This document shows, one piece after another, positions 35,199 through 44,250 of a stretch of DNA of 64,000 nt (positions within the stretch are counted from its first letter, which is position 1; each line of letters begins with the position of its first letter). Position numbers and translations under genes: made by a program. A model generated the notes under the pieces. That model was not told where the DNA came from and ran no database searches. It saw only the letters and a list, made by a program, of their open reading frames with translations. This DNA is from Jiella soli (GTDB lineage: Bacteria; Pseudomonadota; Alphaproteobacteria; Rhizobiales; Rhizobiaceae), in contig NZ_JAJAVB010000032.1 in the NCBI RefSeq assembly GCF_020615385.1, positions 169,988-233,987 on the forward strand. Reading direction: 5' to 3'.

Positions 35199-36506
35199 AT
35201 GACCCTCGAGACCACAGCCCTCAATCCGCGCATCCTGAAGCCCGGCGACGTCGATCCGAACTGGCGCTGGGACCGGCATCTGCCGGCGCTCGGTCACAGC
35301 GCCGTCGACTTCGAGCGACGTGTCGATTTCGATAGGCTACGCCACTACCGCCTCGCCCGGGCCAAGGGAGCGCTGAAACAGTCGCAATGCGGTGCGCTCC
35401 TGCTCTTCGACGTCAACAACATCCGCTACGTCTCCGGCACCAAGATCGGCGAATGGGAGCGCGACAAGATGTGCCGCTTCGCGCTCTTGGCCGGCGACGA
35501 GGCGCCTTATGTCTGGGATTTCGGATCGGCGGCCGTCCATCACAAGCAATATTGCGACTGGCTCGATCCGGAGAAATGCCTTGCCGGCGTCGTCGGCATG
35601 CGCGGGACGATCCCGCCCTCCTTCGGCCTGATGAAGAAATATGCCGAGGAGATCTACTCGCTCCTGAAGAGGGCAGGCGTCGCCGACATGCCGGTCGGCG
35701 TCGACTATGCCGAGACCGCGATGTTCTTCGCGCTGCAGGAGGCCGGCGTGAAGGTGGTCGACGGCCAGCAGATCATGCTGTCGGCCCGCGAGATCAAGAA
35801 TGTCGACGAGATCCATCTCCTGACCCAGGCGGCCTCGATGGTCGATGGCGTCTATCACATGATCTACGAGGAGCTGAAGCCCGGGATCCGCGAGAACGAC
35901 ATCGTCGCGATGTCCAACAAGATGCTCTACGAGATGGGCTCGGACGACGTCGAGGCGATCAACGCGATTTCCGGCGAGCGCTGCAACCCGCATCCGCACA
36001 ACTTCACCGACCGCTACTTCCGTCCCGGCGATCAGGCCTTCTTCGATATTCTTCAGTCCTATCAGGGCTATCGCACCTGCTACTACCGGACCTTCAACAT
36101 CGGCCGGTCGACGCCGGCGCAGGTCGACGCCTACGTCAAGGCGCGCGACTGGCTCGACGCAGCGATCCAGGCGATCAAGCCGGGGGTGACGACCGACAAG
36201 GTGGCCGCGCTCTGGCCGACCGCCGAAAGCCTCGGCTTTCCCAACGAGCTCGCCGCCTTCGGCCTGCAATTCGGCCATGGGCTCGGCCTTGCCCTGCACG
36301 AGCGCCCGATCATCAGCCGCGCCGTCAGCCTCGACAATCCGATGGTGATCGAGACCGGCATGGTCTTCGCGCTGGAGACCTACTGCCCGGCGGCCGACGG
36401 CTATTCGGCCGCGCGGATCGAGGAGGAGGTGGTCGTCACCGACAAGGGCTGCGAGGTGATCAGCCTGTTTCCCGCCGAAGAACTGCCGATCGCCAACCGC
36501 TACTGA
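35199..36506 (+). CDS. M24 (creatinase/aminopeptidase P fold) protein with an altered metal site
   Basis: Protein of 435 residues with the two-domain M24 pita-bread fold; family motifs include LLLFDVNNIRYVSG and FGHGLGLALHERP. Of the five usual metal ligands, D283, H360, E393 and E408/409 are present, but the second Asp of the D-x(n)-D pair is C294 (GYRTCYYRTF). Creatinase and the DMSP lyase DddP show that this fold can do non-peptidase chemistry, and the N-terminal half recalls DddP-like proteins. In an operon of dehydrogenases it may cleave a small amide or carbon bond rather than Xaa-Pro peptides. ATG 35199 is preferred over a GTG at 35160. Confidence 0.75.
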   Translation: MTLETTALNPRILKPGDVDPNWRWDRHLPALGHSAVDFERRVDFDRLRHYRLARAKGALKQSQCGALLLFDVNNIRYVSGTKIGEWERDKMCRFALLAGDEAPYVWDFGSAAVHHKQYCDWLDPEKCLAGVVGMRGTIPPSFGLMKKYAEEIYSLLKRAGVADMPVGVDYAETAMFFALQEAGVKVVDGQQIMLSAREIKNVDEIHLLTQAASMVDGVYHMIYEELKPGIRENDIVAMSNKMLYEMGSDDVEAINAISGERCNPHPHNFTDRYFRPGDQAFFDILQSYQGYRTCYYRTFNIGRSTPAQVDAYVKARDWLDAAIQAIKPGVTTDKVAALWPTAESLGFPNELAAFGLQFGHGLGLALHERPIISRAVSLDNPMVIETGMVFALETYCPAADGYSAARIEEEVVVTDKGCEVISLFPAEELPIANRY

Positions 36507-36563
36507 AACCGCGAAAGACGCGGGCCCCGGGAGGGGCCGCGCGGCTTCGGGAGGAGACCGACC

Positions 36564-37547
36564 ATGAACGAGCCCCAGGCGAACGCCGAGGCCTATCTGC
36601 GCATGTATCGCCAGATGGTCCGCATTCGCGCCTTCGAGGACAATGCCAACCAGCTTTACCTCTCGGCCAAGATGCCGGGCCTCACCCATATGTATTCCGG
36701 GCAGGAGGCGGTGGCGGTCGGCATCTGCGAGGCGCTCCGGATCACCGACAAGATCACCTCGACCCATCGCGGCCACGGCCACTGCGTCGCCAAGGGCGCG
36801 GCCTTCAGGGAGATGTTCTGCGAGCTCCTCGGCCGGGAAGAGGGCTATTGCCGCGGCAAGGGCGGCTCGATGCACATCGCCGACCAGTCGCACGGCAATC
36901 TCGGCGCCAACGCCATCGTCGGCGGCTCCATGGGGATCGCGACCGGCGCCGCGCTCAGCGCCAAGCATCTCGGCACCGACGACGTCGCGGTCTGCTTCTT
37001 CGGCGACGGCGCGACGGCGCAGGGGCTCTGGTACGAGGTGATGAACATGGCCGCCCTGTGGAAGCTGCCGGTCATCTATGCCTGCGAGAACAACGGCTAT
37101 TCGGAATATACCCGCACGAGCGAGATCGCCGCGGGGTCGCTGACGGCCCGGGCGGAAGCCTTCGGCATCGAGGCCCACCGCGTCGACGGCCAGGACGTCC
37201 TCAAGGTCAATGCGCTGGCGGCCGAACTCGTCGAGCGCTGCCGCAAGGGCGAGGGGCCCTTCTTCATCGAGCTCGAGACCTACCGATATCACGGCCACCA
37301 TGTCGGCGACATCAACCGCACCTACTACCGCTCCAAGGACGAAGAGGAGAGCTGGAAGACGAGCCGCGACCCGATCACCAATTTCGGCGCCTGGCTCTCG
37401 GAACAGGGGATCGCCGGCGCCGACGAGCTGATCGCGATCAACGAGGCGATCCGAAAGGAGGCCGAGGCGGCCGTCGCCTACGCGCTCGATGCGCCCTATC
37501 CCGCCGCGCGCGAGGTCGACATGCACGTCTATGCGGGAGCGGCCTGA
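36564..37547 (+). CDS. 2-oxoacid/acetoin dehydrogenase E1 alpha subunit
   Basis: TPP enzyme subunit of 327 residues with the ThDP motif GDGATAQG...ENN (FFGDGATAQGLWYEVMNMAA, YACENNGYSEY) and the phosphorylation-loop-like YRYHGHHVGD. Length and lack of an N-terminal extension fit the acetoin dehydrogenase (AcoA)/PdhA family. GGAGGAG precedes the ATG. With the overlapping E1 beta it decarboxylates a 2-oxoacid or cleaves acetoin, passing the acyl group to lipoate. Confidence 0.9.
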   Translation: MNEPQANAEAYLRMYRQMVRIRAFEDNANQLYLSAKMPGLTHMYSGQEAVAVGICEALRITDKITSTHRGHGHCVAKGAAFREMFCELLGREEGYCRGKGGSMHIADQSHGNLGANAIVGGSMGIATGAALSAKHLGTDDVAVCFFGDGATAQGLWYEVMNMAALWKLPVIYACENNGYSEYTRTSEIAAGSLTARAEAFGIEAHRVDGQDVLKVNALAAELVERCRKGEGPFFIELETYRYHGHHVGDINRTYYRSKDEEESWKTSRDPITNFGAWLSEQGIAGADELIAINEAIRKEAEAAVAYALDAPYPAAREVDMHVYAGAA

Positions 37548-38542
37548 TGCGCGAAATCACTCTGTCCAAGGCCGTCAACGAGGCTATCGCCGAGGAGATG
37601 CGCCGCGACCCGGCGGTGTTCCTGATCGGCGAGGACGTCGCCGAGGCGGGCACGCCCTTTAAGGTGCTTGCGGGTCTCGTCGAGGAGTTCGGACCTGAGC
37701 GCGTGATCGACACGCCGATCTCCGAGCCCGGCTTCGTGGGGATCGCGGTCGGTGCCGCGATGACCGGCTCGCGGCCGATCGTCGACCTGATGTTCGGCGA
37801 CTTCCTGTTCCTCGTCATGGACCAGCTTTGCAACCAGGCGGCCAAGACCCACTACATGTCGGGCGGCAAGCTGAAGGTGCCGCTGGTGCTGCGCACCAAT
37901 CTCGGCGCGACGCGCCGCTCGGCCGCCCAGCATTCGCAGTCCCTGCATGCGCTGGTCGCCCACATTCCCGGCCTGAAGGTCGCGCTGCCCTCCTCGGCCT
38001 ACGAGGCGAAAGGGCTGATGAAGACGGCGATCCGCGACGACAATCCGGTGGTCATCTTCGAAGACAAGCTGATGTACCAGGACAAGGCCCCGGTGCCGGA
38101 GGAGGAGTATCTGATCCCCTTCGGCGAGGCGAAGGTCCTGCGCGAAGGGCGCGACGTGACCCTGATCGGCACGTCGTCCATGGTCCAGGTGGCGCTGAAG
38201 GCGGCTGAGATCCTGGCCGGCGAGGGGATCTCCGCCGAGGTGATCGACCCCAGGACCATCGTGCCGCTCGACGAGGCGACGATCCTTGCCTCGGTGAAGA
38301 AGACCAGCCGGGCGATCGTCGTCGACGAAGGCCACCAGAGCTACGGCGTCACCGCCGAGATCGCCGCCCGCATTGCCGAGAAGGCCTTCTACCATCTCGA
38401 TGCGCCGGTAATCCGGATGGGCGCGATGGACGTGCCGGTGCCGTTCTCGCCGGCGCTGGAGGATTTGACCGTGCCGACCGCCAAGGGCGTCGCCGAGCGG
38501 GCGCGGGCGATCTGCCGCGGGGAGCTCGTCCATGCCGCGTGA
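37547..38542 (+). CDS. 2-oxoacid/acetoin dehydrogenase E1 beta subunit
   Basis: Partner subunit of 331 residues (MREITLSKAVNEAIAEEM, FLIGEDVAEAGTPFKVLAGL, DTPISEPGFVGIAVGAAM). It overlaps the alpha stop (TGATG) and runs 11 bases into the lipoyl protein gene, so the complex is made in step. AcoB/PdhB family. The presence of an aldehyde dehydrogenase in the same operon favours acetoin-type cleavage (acyl-CoA plus aldehyde), by inference. Confidence 0.92.
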   Translation: MREITLSKAVNEAIAEEMRRDPAVFLIGEDVAEAGTPFKVLAGLVEEFGPERVIDTPISEPGFVGIAVGAAMTGSRPIVDLMFGDFLFLVMDQLCNQAAKTHYMSGGKLKVPLVLRTNLGATRRSAAQHSQSLHALVAHIPGLKVALPSSAYEAKGLMKTAIRDDNPVVIFEDKLMYQDKAPVPEEEYLIPFGEAKVLREGRDVTLIGTSSMVQVALKAAEILAGEGISAEVIDPRTIVPLDEATILASVKKTSRAIVVDEGHQSYGVTAEIAARIAEKAFYHLDAPVIRMGAMDVPVPFSPALEDLTVPTAKGVAERARAICRGELVHAA

Positions 38543-39635
38543 GGTGATCATGCCGGCCCTGGGCATGGCCCAGGAGACCGGTCTCCTCGTCGCCTGGCGC
38601 AAGCAGCCCGGCGAGGCCGTGGAAATCGGCGACATCCTGATGGAGGTCGAGACCGACAAGTCGACTATGGAGGTCGAAGCCTCGGAGAGCGGCTTCCTGA
38701 CCGGCGTCTGCGCCCGCGAGGGCGAGGACGTCCCGGTCGGCCAGATGGTGGGGTTCATTTCCGAGACGGCGGAGAAGGCCGGGGATCCCCCGGCATCGAC
38801 CGATGCCAAGAGCACGCCGCTCGCGACCGCCGGCGAAGCGTCGACCTCCCCCGCAAGGGGGGAGATCAGGCCAATCGCATTGGCCGGCGCGAAGGGCGAA
38901 GCAATGTCCGCGCCGGACATGGCTCGGGACCCGGGCCGCATCCTCGCCTCGCCCAAGGCGAAGCGGCTCGCCGCCGAGCGCGGCATCGATCTCGGGCGCC
39001 TCGCCGCCGCCGGTCCCGGCCAGCCCATCCACGTCCGCGATCTCGATCGGCCGGAAGCAAGGCATGGCCCCGCGGCAGACGGCGCGGCCGCACCTCTCGG
39101 CGCCTCCGAGGCCGTTGCCGCGAGCGCCTCCCGCGTGGCCGGGCCGGAAGCGCCGGCGGCGGAAACCTGCCGCATCGAGGCGGCGGTTTCCGCCGCGGGC
39201 TTCGAGGCCTTCCACGATTGGGCCCGGCGGGAGGCCTCGTCGACGCTTCCCGCCTCGGACATCCTCGTCCCGCTCGCCGCATCCGCGCTGCGGGAAGCGG
39301 TGGGAGGCGGAGCATTGGTGATCGGCCTCGACGGCGTCTCACTGCCCGGCTCGCGCCGACTCTTCCTCGACCCCGACCGCGCCGGGATCGGCGAGGCCGC
39401 GGCTGCCGAGACGGACGCGCCGCCCGCCCTCGTCGTCCGCGACCTGACCGCCAGCCGGATCACCGGCCTCAGACTGGCCGCGAGCGACGTCCCGGTTCTC
39501 TCGGTCGCGGTGCGAGGCGGCGAATTCGTTCTCGCGCTGGAATTCGGCCCCGGCCAGATCGCCCCGGCCGCCGCGCTCGCCGTCGTCGACGGCTTCGCGC
39601 TGCGGCTCGGCGAGCCGCTCCGCCAACTTCTCTGA
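38532..39635 (+). CDS. lipoyl-domain E2-like protein with degenerate acyltransferase domain
   Basis: Protein of 367 residues. Residues 1-78 are a lipoyl domain with the modified lysine in ETDKSTMEVE. A Pro/Ala-rich linker follows, then a peripheral-subunit-binding domain (ILASPKAKRLAAERGIDL, GQPIHVRDL, about 137-172). The C-terminal part resembles an E2 catalytic domain in outline but is short and lacks the His-x-x-x-Asp/Asn active site. It probably only carries the lipoyl arm, while catalysis is done by the separate gene at 41124. Confidence 0.78.
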   Translation: MPREVIMPALGMAQETGLLVAWRKQPGEAVEIGDILMEVETDKSTMEVEASESGFLTGVCAREGEDVPVGQMVGFISETAEKAGDPPASTDAKSTPLATAGEASTSPARGEIRPIALAGAKGEAMSAPDMARDPGRILASPKAKRLAAERGIDLGRLAAAGPGQPIHVRDLDRPEARHGPAADGAAAPLGASEAVAASASRVAGPEAPAAETCRIEAAVSAAGFEAFHDWARREASSTLPASDILVPLAASALREAVGGGALVIGLDGVSLPGSRRLFLDPDRAGIGEAAAAETDAPPALVVRDLTASRITGLRLAASDVPVLSVAVRGGEFVLALEFGPGQIAPAAALAVVDGFALRLGEPLRQLL

Positions 39636-39655
39636 CGAAAGAGGCAAAGACGCTC

Positions 39656-41113
39656 ATGCTCGACCGCCCCGACATCACCGCCACCCCGTTCACCGATATC
39701 TATATCGACGGAGCCTTTCGGCCCGGCTCCAAGGGCGAACGCTTCGACGTCGTCAATCCGGCCGACGAAAGCGTCATCGCCTCGGTCGCGTCGGCGGAAA
39801 TCGCCGATGCGGACGCGGCGCTGGGCGCCGCCGAGGCGGCCTTTGCCGAGTGGGCGGGACGATCCCCACGCGAACGCGCCGAGGTCCTGCGCCGCGCCTT
39901 CGAGCTGATGAGCGCCCGGCGCGACGAATTCGCCCGGCTGATCACGCTCGAAAACGGCAAGGCTCGCGCCGACGCGATAGGCGAGGCGACCTATGCGGCC
40001 GAATTCTTCCGCTGGTTCGGCGAGGAGGCCGTGCGCGCCGACGGCCTGATCACCCGCGCGCCGGCCTCCGGCGCCCGAATCATCGTCCAGCACAAGCCGG
40101 CGGGGATCGCGGTCCTCGTCACGCCGTGGAACTATCCGGCGGCGATGGGCACTCGGAAGATCGCCCCGGCGCTCGCCGCCGGCTGTCCGGTGATCATCAA
40201 GCCCGCCTCCGAGACGCCGCTCACCATGCTCGCCCTGATGCCGCTGCTCGAAGAAGCCGGCGTGCCGAAGGGTCTCGTCGCCGTGCTGCCGTCGAAGCGC
40301 AGCGGCGCGCTTGTCGATCACATGCTGCACGATCCGAGGGTCCGCGTCGTCTCCTTCACCGGATCGACGAGTGTCGGACGCAAGCTGCTCCACTCAGCCG
40401 CCGACCAGGTGCTGAAGCCGGCGATGGAGCTCGGCGGCAACGCGCCGCTGATCGTCTTCGACGACGCCGACATCGAGACCGCCGTCGCCGGCGCGATGCA
40501 GGCGAAGATGCGCAATCTCGGCGAGGCCTGCACGGCGGCGAACCGCTTCTATGTTCACGAGGCGGTGGCCGAGGCCTTCACCTCCCGGTTCACCGAAGCC
40601 ATGTCGAGGCTGAGGCTCGGCGACGGGCGCGAAGAGGGCGTGGACGTCGGTCCGCTGGTCAATGCGGCAACGCGCGACAAGGTCGCGGCCATGGTTGCGG
40701 ACGCGGTGGAAAAGGGCGCGCGGATCGAACTCGGCGGAAAGGTGCCGGAGGGCAGGGGCTTCTACTATCCCCCGACCGTCCTCTCGGGCGTGCCCGAGAC
40801 CGCCGACTGCGTCCGCGACGAGATCTTCGGCCCGGTCGCGGCGATCCAGACCTTCACCGATACGGACGACGTCGTCCGGCGCGCCAACGACACCGAATAT
40901 GGCCTCGTCGCCTATGTCTTCACCGAGGACATGAAGCGCGGTCTCGCCGTGTGCGAGCGGCTCGAATACGGCATGGTCGGGCTCAATCGCGGCCTCGTCT
41001 CCGATCCCGCCGCCCCCTTCGGCGGGGTCAAGCAGTCCGGGCTCGGCCGCGAGGGCGGGCATGAGGGCATGTCCGAATTCATGGAGACCCAATACATCTC
41101 GGCAAGCTGGTGA
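39656..41113 (+). CDS. aldehyde dehydrogenase (succinate-semialdehyde dehydrogenase-like)
   Basis: NAD(P)-dependent aldehyde dehydrogenase of 485 residues: VTPWNYPAAMGTRKIAPALA, FTGSTSVGRKLL, general base Glu in MELGGNAPL and catalytic Cys in GEACTAANRF. Closest in style to GabD. It lies between the two E2-like genes, so it most likely oxidises the aldehyde released by the E1 reaction, for example acetaldehyde from acetoin. The open frame upstream to 39218 overlaps the lipoyl gene and is not used. Confidence 0.9.
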   Translation: MLDRPDITATPFTDIYIDGAFRPGSKGERFDVVNPADESVIASVASAEIADADAALGAAEAAFAEWAGRSPRERAEVLRRAFELMSARRDEFARLITLENGKARADAIGEATYAAEFFRWFGEEAVRADGLITRAPASGARIIVQHKPAGIAVLVTPWNYPAAMGTRKIAPALAAGCPVIIKPASETPLTMLALMPLLEEAGVPKGLVAVLPSKRSGALVDHMLHDPRVRVVSFTGSTSVGRKLLHSAADQVLKPAMELGGNAPLIVFDDADIETAVAGAMQAKMRNLGEACTAANRFYVHEAVAEAFTSRFTEAMSRLRLGDGREEGVDVGPLVNAATRDKVAAMVADAVEKGARIELGGKVPEGRGFYYPPTVLSGVPETADCVRDEIFGPVAAIQTFTDTDDVVRRANDTEYGLVAYVFTEDMKRGLAVCERLEYGMVGLNRGLVSDPAAPFGGVKQSGLGREGGHEGMSEFMETQYISASW

Positions 41114-41123
41114 GGAGCGGGCG

Positions 41124-42032
41124 ATGACCATTGCAGCCAGCCCGTCCGTCCGCTCCTATGCCGGCCGCAAGGGCGTCGATCTCGGCGATCTCGCCGAACG
41201 GACCGGTCGCCAGCATCTGGCCAAGGAGGATGTCGACAGCTTTCTGGAAAACGGCGGCGGTGCGCCGGCCGGCGCGCGTCCGCCGAGCGGCGAGCCAGGG
41301 CCCGCCCGCTATTGGGATGTCGACCACAGTGCCTTCGGGCCCGTCGAAGAGGAAGAGCTGCCGCGCTTTGCCAGGATCGCGGCGGACAATCTCTCCGCCG
41401 CCAACGCCCTGATCCCGCAAGTTACCCACAACGACCGCGCCGATATCGGCGCCGTCGAGGCGTTTCGTGCTTCGCTGAAGGAGGAGGCGCTTGCGCGCGG
41501 CGTGAAGCTCACCACGCTCGCCTTCCACGTGAAGATCCTGTCGCGCTGCCTGACGGAATTCCCGCGCTTCAACGCATCGCTCTCGGCGGACGGGCGAAGC
41601 CTGATCCGCAAGCAGTTCGTCCATATCGGCATCGCCGTCGACACGCCGCACGGGCTGATGGTGCCGGTGATCCGCGACGTCGCCGGGAAGGGCCTCTTTG
41701 CGCTCGCCGGCGAGATCGCCGACCTTGCCGCGCGGGCCAAGGCGCGCAAGATCCGGCCGGACGAGATGGGAGGCGCCTCAATGAGCCTGTCCAATCTCGG
41801 CGGCATCGGCGGGACCTCCTTCACGCCGATCGTCAATCCGCCGGAGGTGGCGATCCTCGGCCTGACGAGAACCGAGATGCAGCCGGTCTGGGACGGCGAG
41901 GGCTTCGTGCCGCGGCCGATGGTGCCGATCAGCCTTTCCTACGACCACAGGGTGATCAACGGCGCCGAGGCGGCGCGATTCACCGCCCGCTACGCCGAAC
42001 TCACCGGAGATCCGCGGCGGCTGCTGATCTGA
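41124..42032 (+). CDS. E2 acyltransferase catalytic subunit without lipoyl domain
   Basis: Protein of 302 residues: a subunit-binding domain (VRSYAGRKGVDLGDLAERTG, KEDVDSFL, residues 8-43) followed by a complete 2-oxoacid dehydrogenase acyltransferase domain (FNASLSADG, GLMVPVIRDVAGKGL, SLSNLGGIGGTSFTPI). The active site reads SYDHRVING; Asn in place of Asp occurs in functional E2 proteins such as that of Azotobacter. There is no lipoyl domain, so it must use the lipoyl arm of the protein at 38532. No E3 gene is in the window. Confidence 0.85.
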   Translation: MTIAASPSVRSYAGRKGVDLGDLAERTGRQHLAKEDVDSFLENGGGAPAGARPPSGEPGPARYWDVDHSAFGPVEEEELPRFARIAADNLSAANALIPQVTHNDRADIGAVEAFRASLKEEALARGVKLTTLAFHVKILSRCLTEFPRFNASLSADGRSLIRKQFVHIGIAVDTPHGLMVPVIRDVAGKGLFALAGEIADLAARAKARKIRPDEMGGASMSLSNLGGIGGTSFTPIVNPPEVAILGLTRTEMQPVWDGEGFVPRPMVPISLSYDHRVINGAEAARFTARYAELTGDPRRLLI

Positions 42033-42584
42033 TGAAGATCGCAGGCCTGATGGGCGTCACAACCGCTGCGGCCGAACGAGCGAGCCGCGCCGTGCTTGGC
42101 CTCCCCACGTCAGTCGGACGCGCCTGGTGGGCCGGCTTCGTCGTTCTGCGTGGCTGCTATTCCGGCGACTGGCATCCTCCAGGCTTCGATATGGCGACAG
42201 ACCGACCGCCAGTCTCCGGACCAGAGGCCGGTATCCCGCAACCCCCACGCCGGATCGGCGATCCTAACGGCTAAGTGCCGCCTTGTGCAGCGGGAATTGC
42301 CGTCGCTTCCCGGTCAAGTCGCAACGGATCTGCCCATCCGCTTCTGCGTTTCACGAGGTTCCGGCGGAAGTTGACTGGCCCTTCATCATCTCATCGCGCA
42401 AGGCTAGATATCGGCTTTCTTCTCAATGGTTCGGCCGACATCTCCAATCCCTACCGCCGAATATCAAACGCAATTCGTCCGAGGGCGGAGTTCTCCCGCT
42501 GAACCCGCCGGCCGGACGTCCCCGGCGCGATCAGGCCTTCTCTTCGCCGTTGCCGGCGCCGCGAAACGATGCCACTTGGTTCGC
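42033..42584. other. 552-base stretch without a supported gene
   Basis: An 80-codon open frame (42032-42274, starting MKIAGLMGVTTAAAERASRA) overlaps the E2 stop as TGATG but has no recognisable domain and drifts into Pro-rich composition, so it is not called. The remainder to 42584 is less GC-rich and patternless. It should hold the promoter of the DUF1232 gene; none could be fixed. Confidence 0.35.
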
Positions 42585-42971
42585 ATGGACAACTCGCTCG
42601 CACGGCTGAAGACATGGGCGAAGGCGCTCAAGCGCGACGTCGTCGTCCTCTGGATTGCTGCCCGGGATGGGCGAACCCCCTGGTACGCCAAGGCGGCAGC
42701 CGGTGCGGTTGCGGCCTATGCGCTGAGCCCGATCGACCTCATTCCCGATTTCATCCCGGTCCTGGGATATGTCGACGATCTTCTCCTGGTGCCGCTGGGC
42801 ATCGCACTCGTGGTCCGACTGATCCCCGCGGATCTCATGGCGGAGTTTCGCGAGGAGGCCGTCCGAAGGACTGGGCGCCCGCGCAGCGCGGCAGGAGCGG
42901 TGGTCGTGATCGTCCTCTGGCTGATCGCCGCCGCGGCGTGTGCCGGATGGCTCTACCACCGCCTTCGATGA
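42585..42971 (+). CDS. DUF1232 (YkvA-like) small membrane protein
   Basis: Protein of 128 residues with the DUF1232 core WYAKAAAGAVAAYALSPIDL followed by IPDFIPVLGYVDDLLLVPLG, and a hydrophobic C-terminal anchor (GAVVVIVLWLIAAAACAGWL). Family function is unknown; members are small membrane-associated proteins found in many bacteria. ATG 42585 is chosen as the start of conserved sequence. Monocistronic as far as can be seen. Confidence 0.8.
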   Translation: MDNSLARLKTWAKALKRDVVVLWIAARDGRTPWYAKAAAGAVAAYALSPIDLIPDFIPVLGYVDDLLLVPLGIALVVRLIPADLMAEFREEAVRRTGRPRSAAGAVVVIVLWLIAAAACAGWLYHRLR

Positions 42972-43210
42972 TGAGGTGCCGGGAAAGGCGGAACTCGCCA
43001 GGAGGAGAGACGCATTCGTAATGGGGTGCTTTCCGGCGAACATTTCGCGCAGGTCGGGCTCGTTCTTGATGACGAAAGAGCCGACCGTTCCGAGAACTCC
43101 GCTCTTGGCGTCGTGGCCGGCTCTGCATTAAGCTCGGGCCGCGATCGTCTGACGGAAACTGACGTCGCGCAGGCATGTCGAGGCCTGGAGGACGAGGCGC
43201 CCTTGTTGTT

Positions 43211-44149
43211 ATGAACCTCAACCAGCTCCGTTTCGCAAGCGCCCTGGCGCGGCATGCATCCTTCACGCGGGCGGCCGAGGAATGTGCCGTCACCCAGCCG
43301 ACCTTATCGAACGCCATCGCCTATCTGGAAGAGGAGTTCGGCGAGAAGATCTTCCTGCGCACGACCCGCAAGGTCTCGCTGACCCCATTCGGCGCCAATC
43401 TGTTGCCGGAGATCGAGCGTGTCCTTTCCGCGCAGCAAAACCTCCTGCAGCGGGCAGCAGCGCTGCGGCATCCGCAGACCCGGTCAATCCGAATCGGAAC
43501 GTCGCCGCTCCTCAGCACCCGTTTCCTCGACCTCCTGATCGAGCCGCTTCGCGAGAGCACGGCGAACCTCGACCTCATCTTCTATGAGATGAACATGGCG
43601 GACCTCTACGCCATGCTCGAGCGCGAGGAACTGGACTTCGTCTTCGGCGTGACCGAGCCGAGGAAGGAGCAGCGCAACCGCATATTCCTCTACCGCGAAC
43701 CGTTGATGTATGTGCCGAAGGGCCGCGAACAGACCTGGTCCGGCGCGACGTCGGCCATCCGCTTCGACGAGATCGCCGGCGACGTCTTCGTCATGGTTCC
43801 CGACGCCTGTGGCCTGACGCGGACCGTCCGCAACGTTTTCCGCAGTCATCGCCGCGCGCTTCATGAATATCCCGGCGAGGCCTTGAGCTATCAGGTTCTG
43901 GAGCAATGGGCCGCGCTCGGGATCGGTGCGGCCATGCTGCCTCTGTCGAAGATCGCCTCGGTCGATCGAGCGAGGCACATCATCGACAAGCAGGGGCATC
44001 ACATCCAGGTCGAGTTCGAAGTCCTGTGGAACGGGACTGGAGCCAAGAGTGAGCCGGCCCGGCAATTCATCAGCTATCTGCGCGAGGGCGCAGCGGCGGC
44101 AGCCGATCAGATGACGACGGAGTTCGATGCCGCCATCGCGTCCGCCTGA
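43211..44149 (+). CDS. LysR-family transcriptional regulator
   Basis: Regulator of 312 residues: N-terminal winged helix NLNQLRFASALARHASFTRA, ECAVTQPTLSNAIAYLEEEF, and a LysR effector domain (IRIGTSPLLSTRFLDLLIEP). ATG 43211 follows a weak ribosome site. It converges on the membrane-protein/SBP56 pair with a 101-base gap. The overall style recalls OxyR/CysB-like LysR proteins, but no redox cysteine pair is evident. Confidence 0.9.
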   Translation: MNLNQLRFASALARHASFTRAAEECAVTQPTLSNAIAYLEEEFGEKIFLRTTRKVSLTPFGANLLPEIERVLSAQQNLLQRAAALRHPQTRSIRIGTSPLLSTRFLDLLIEPLRESTANLDLIFYEMNMADLYAMLEREELDFVFGVTEPRKEQRNRIFLYREPLMYVPKGREQTWSGATSAIRFDEIAGDVFVMVPDACGLTRTVRNVFRSHRRALHEYPGEALSYQVLEQWAALGIGAAMLPLSKIASVDRARHIIDKQGHHIQVEFEVLWNGTGAKSEPARQFISYLREGAAAAADQMTTEFDAAIASA

Positions 44150-44250
44150 CTGCCGTCGAAACCGGCGTGACGAGCGAGATGACCGGATTTTAGATGAAGG
44201 CGTGCCCGTCGGGCGGGGCGCGCCTCGAGTGGGCGGGGGCGGGGACCCTG

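Noticed and set aside
41970-41985. Loss of the catalytic Asp in E2 (HRVING)
   Set aside because: His with Asn at this position is found in functional E2 proteins such as Azotobacter E2p, so it is not evidence of inactivation.
42032-42274. 80-codon frame coupled to the E2 stop
   Set aside because: No recognisable domain and composition drifts; left as an unsupported possibility.
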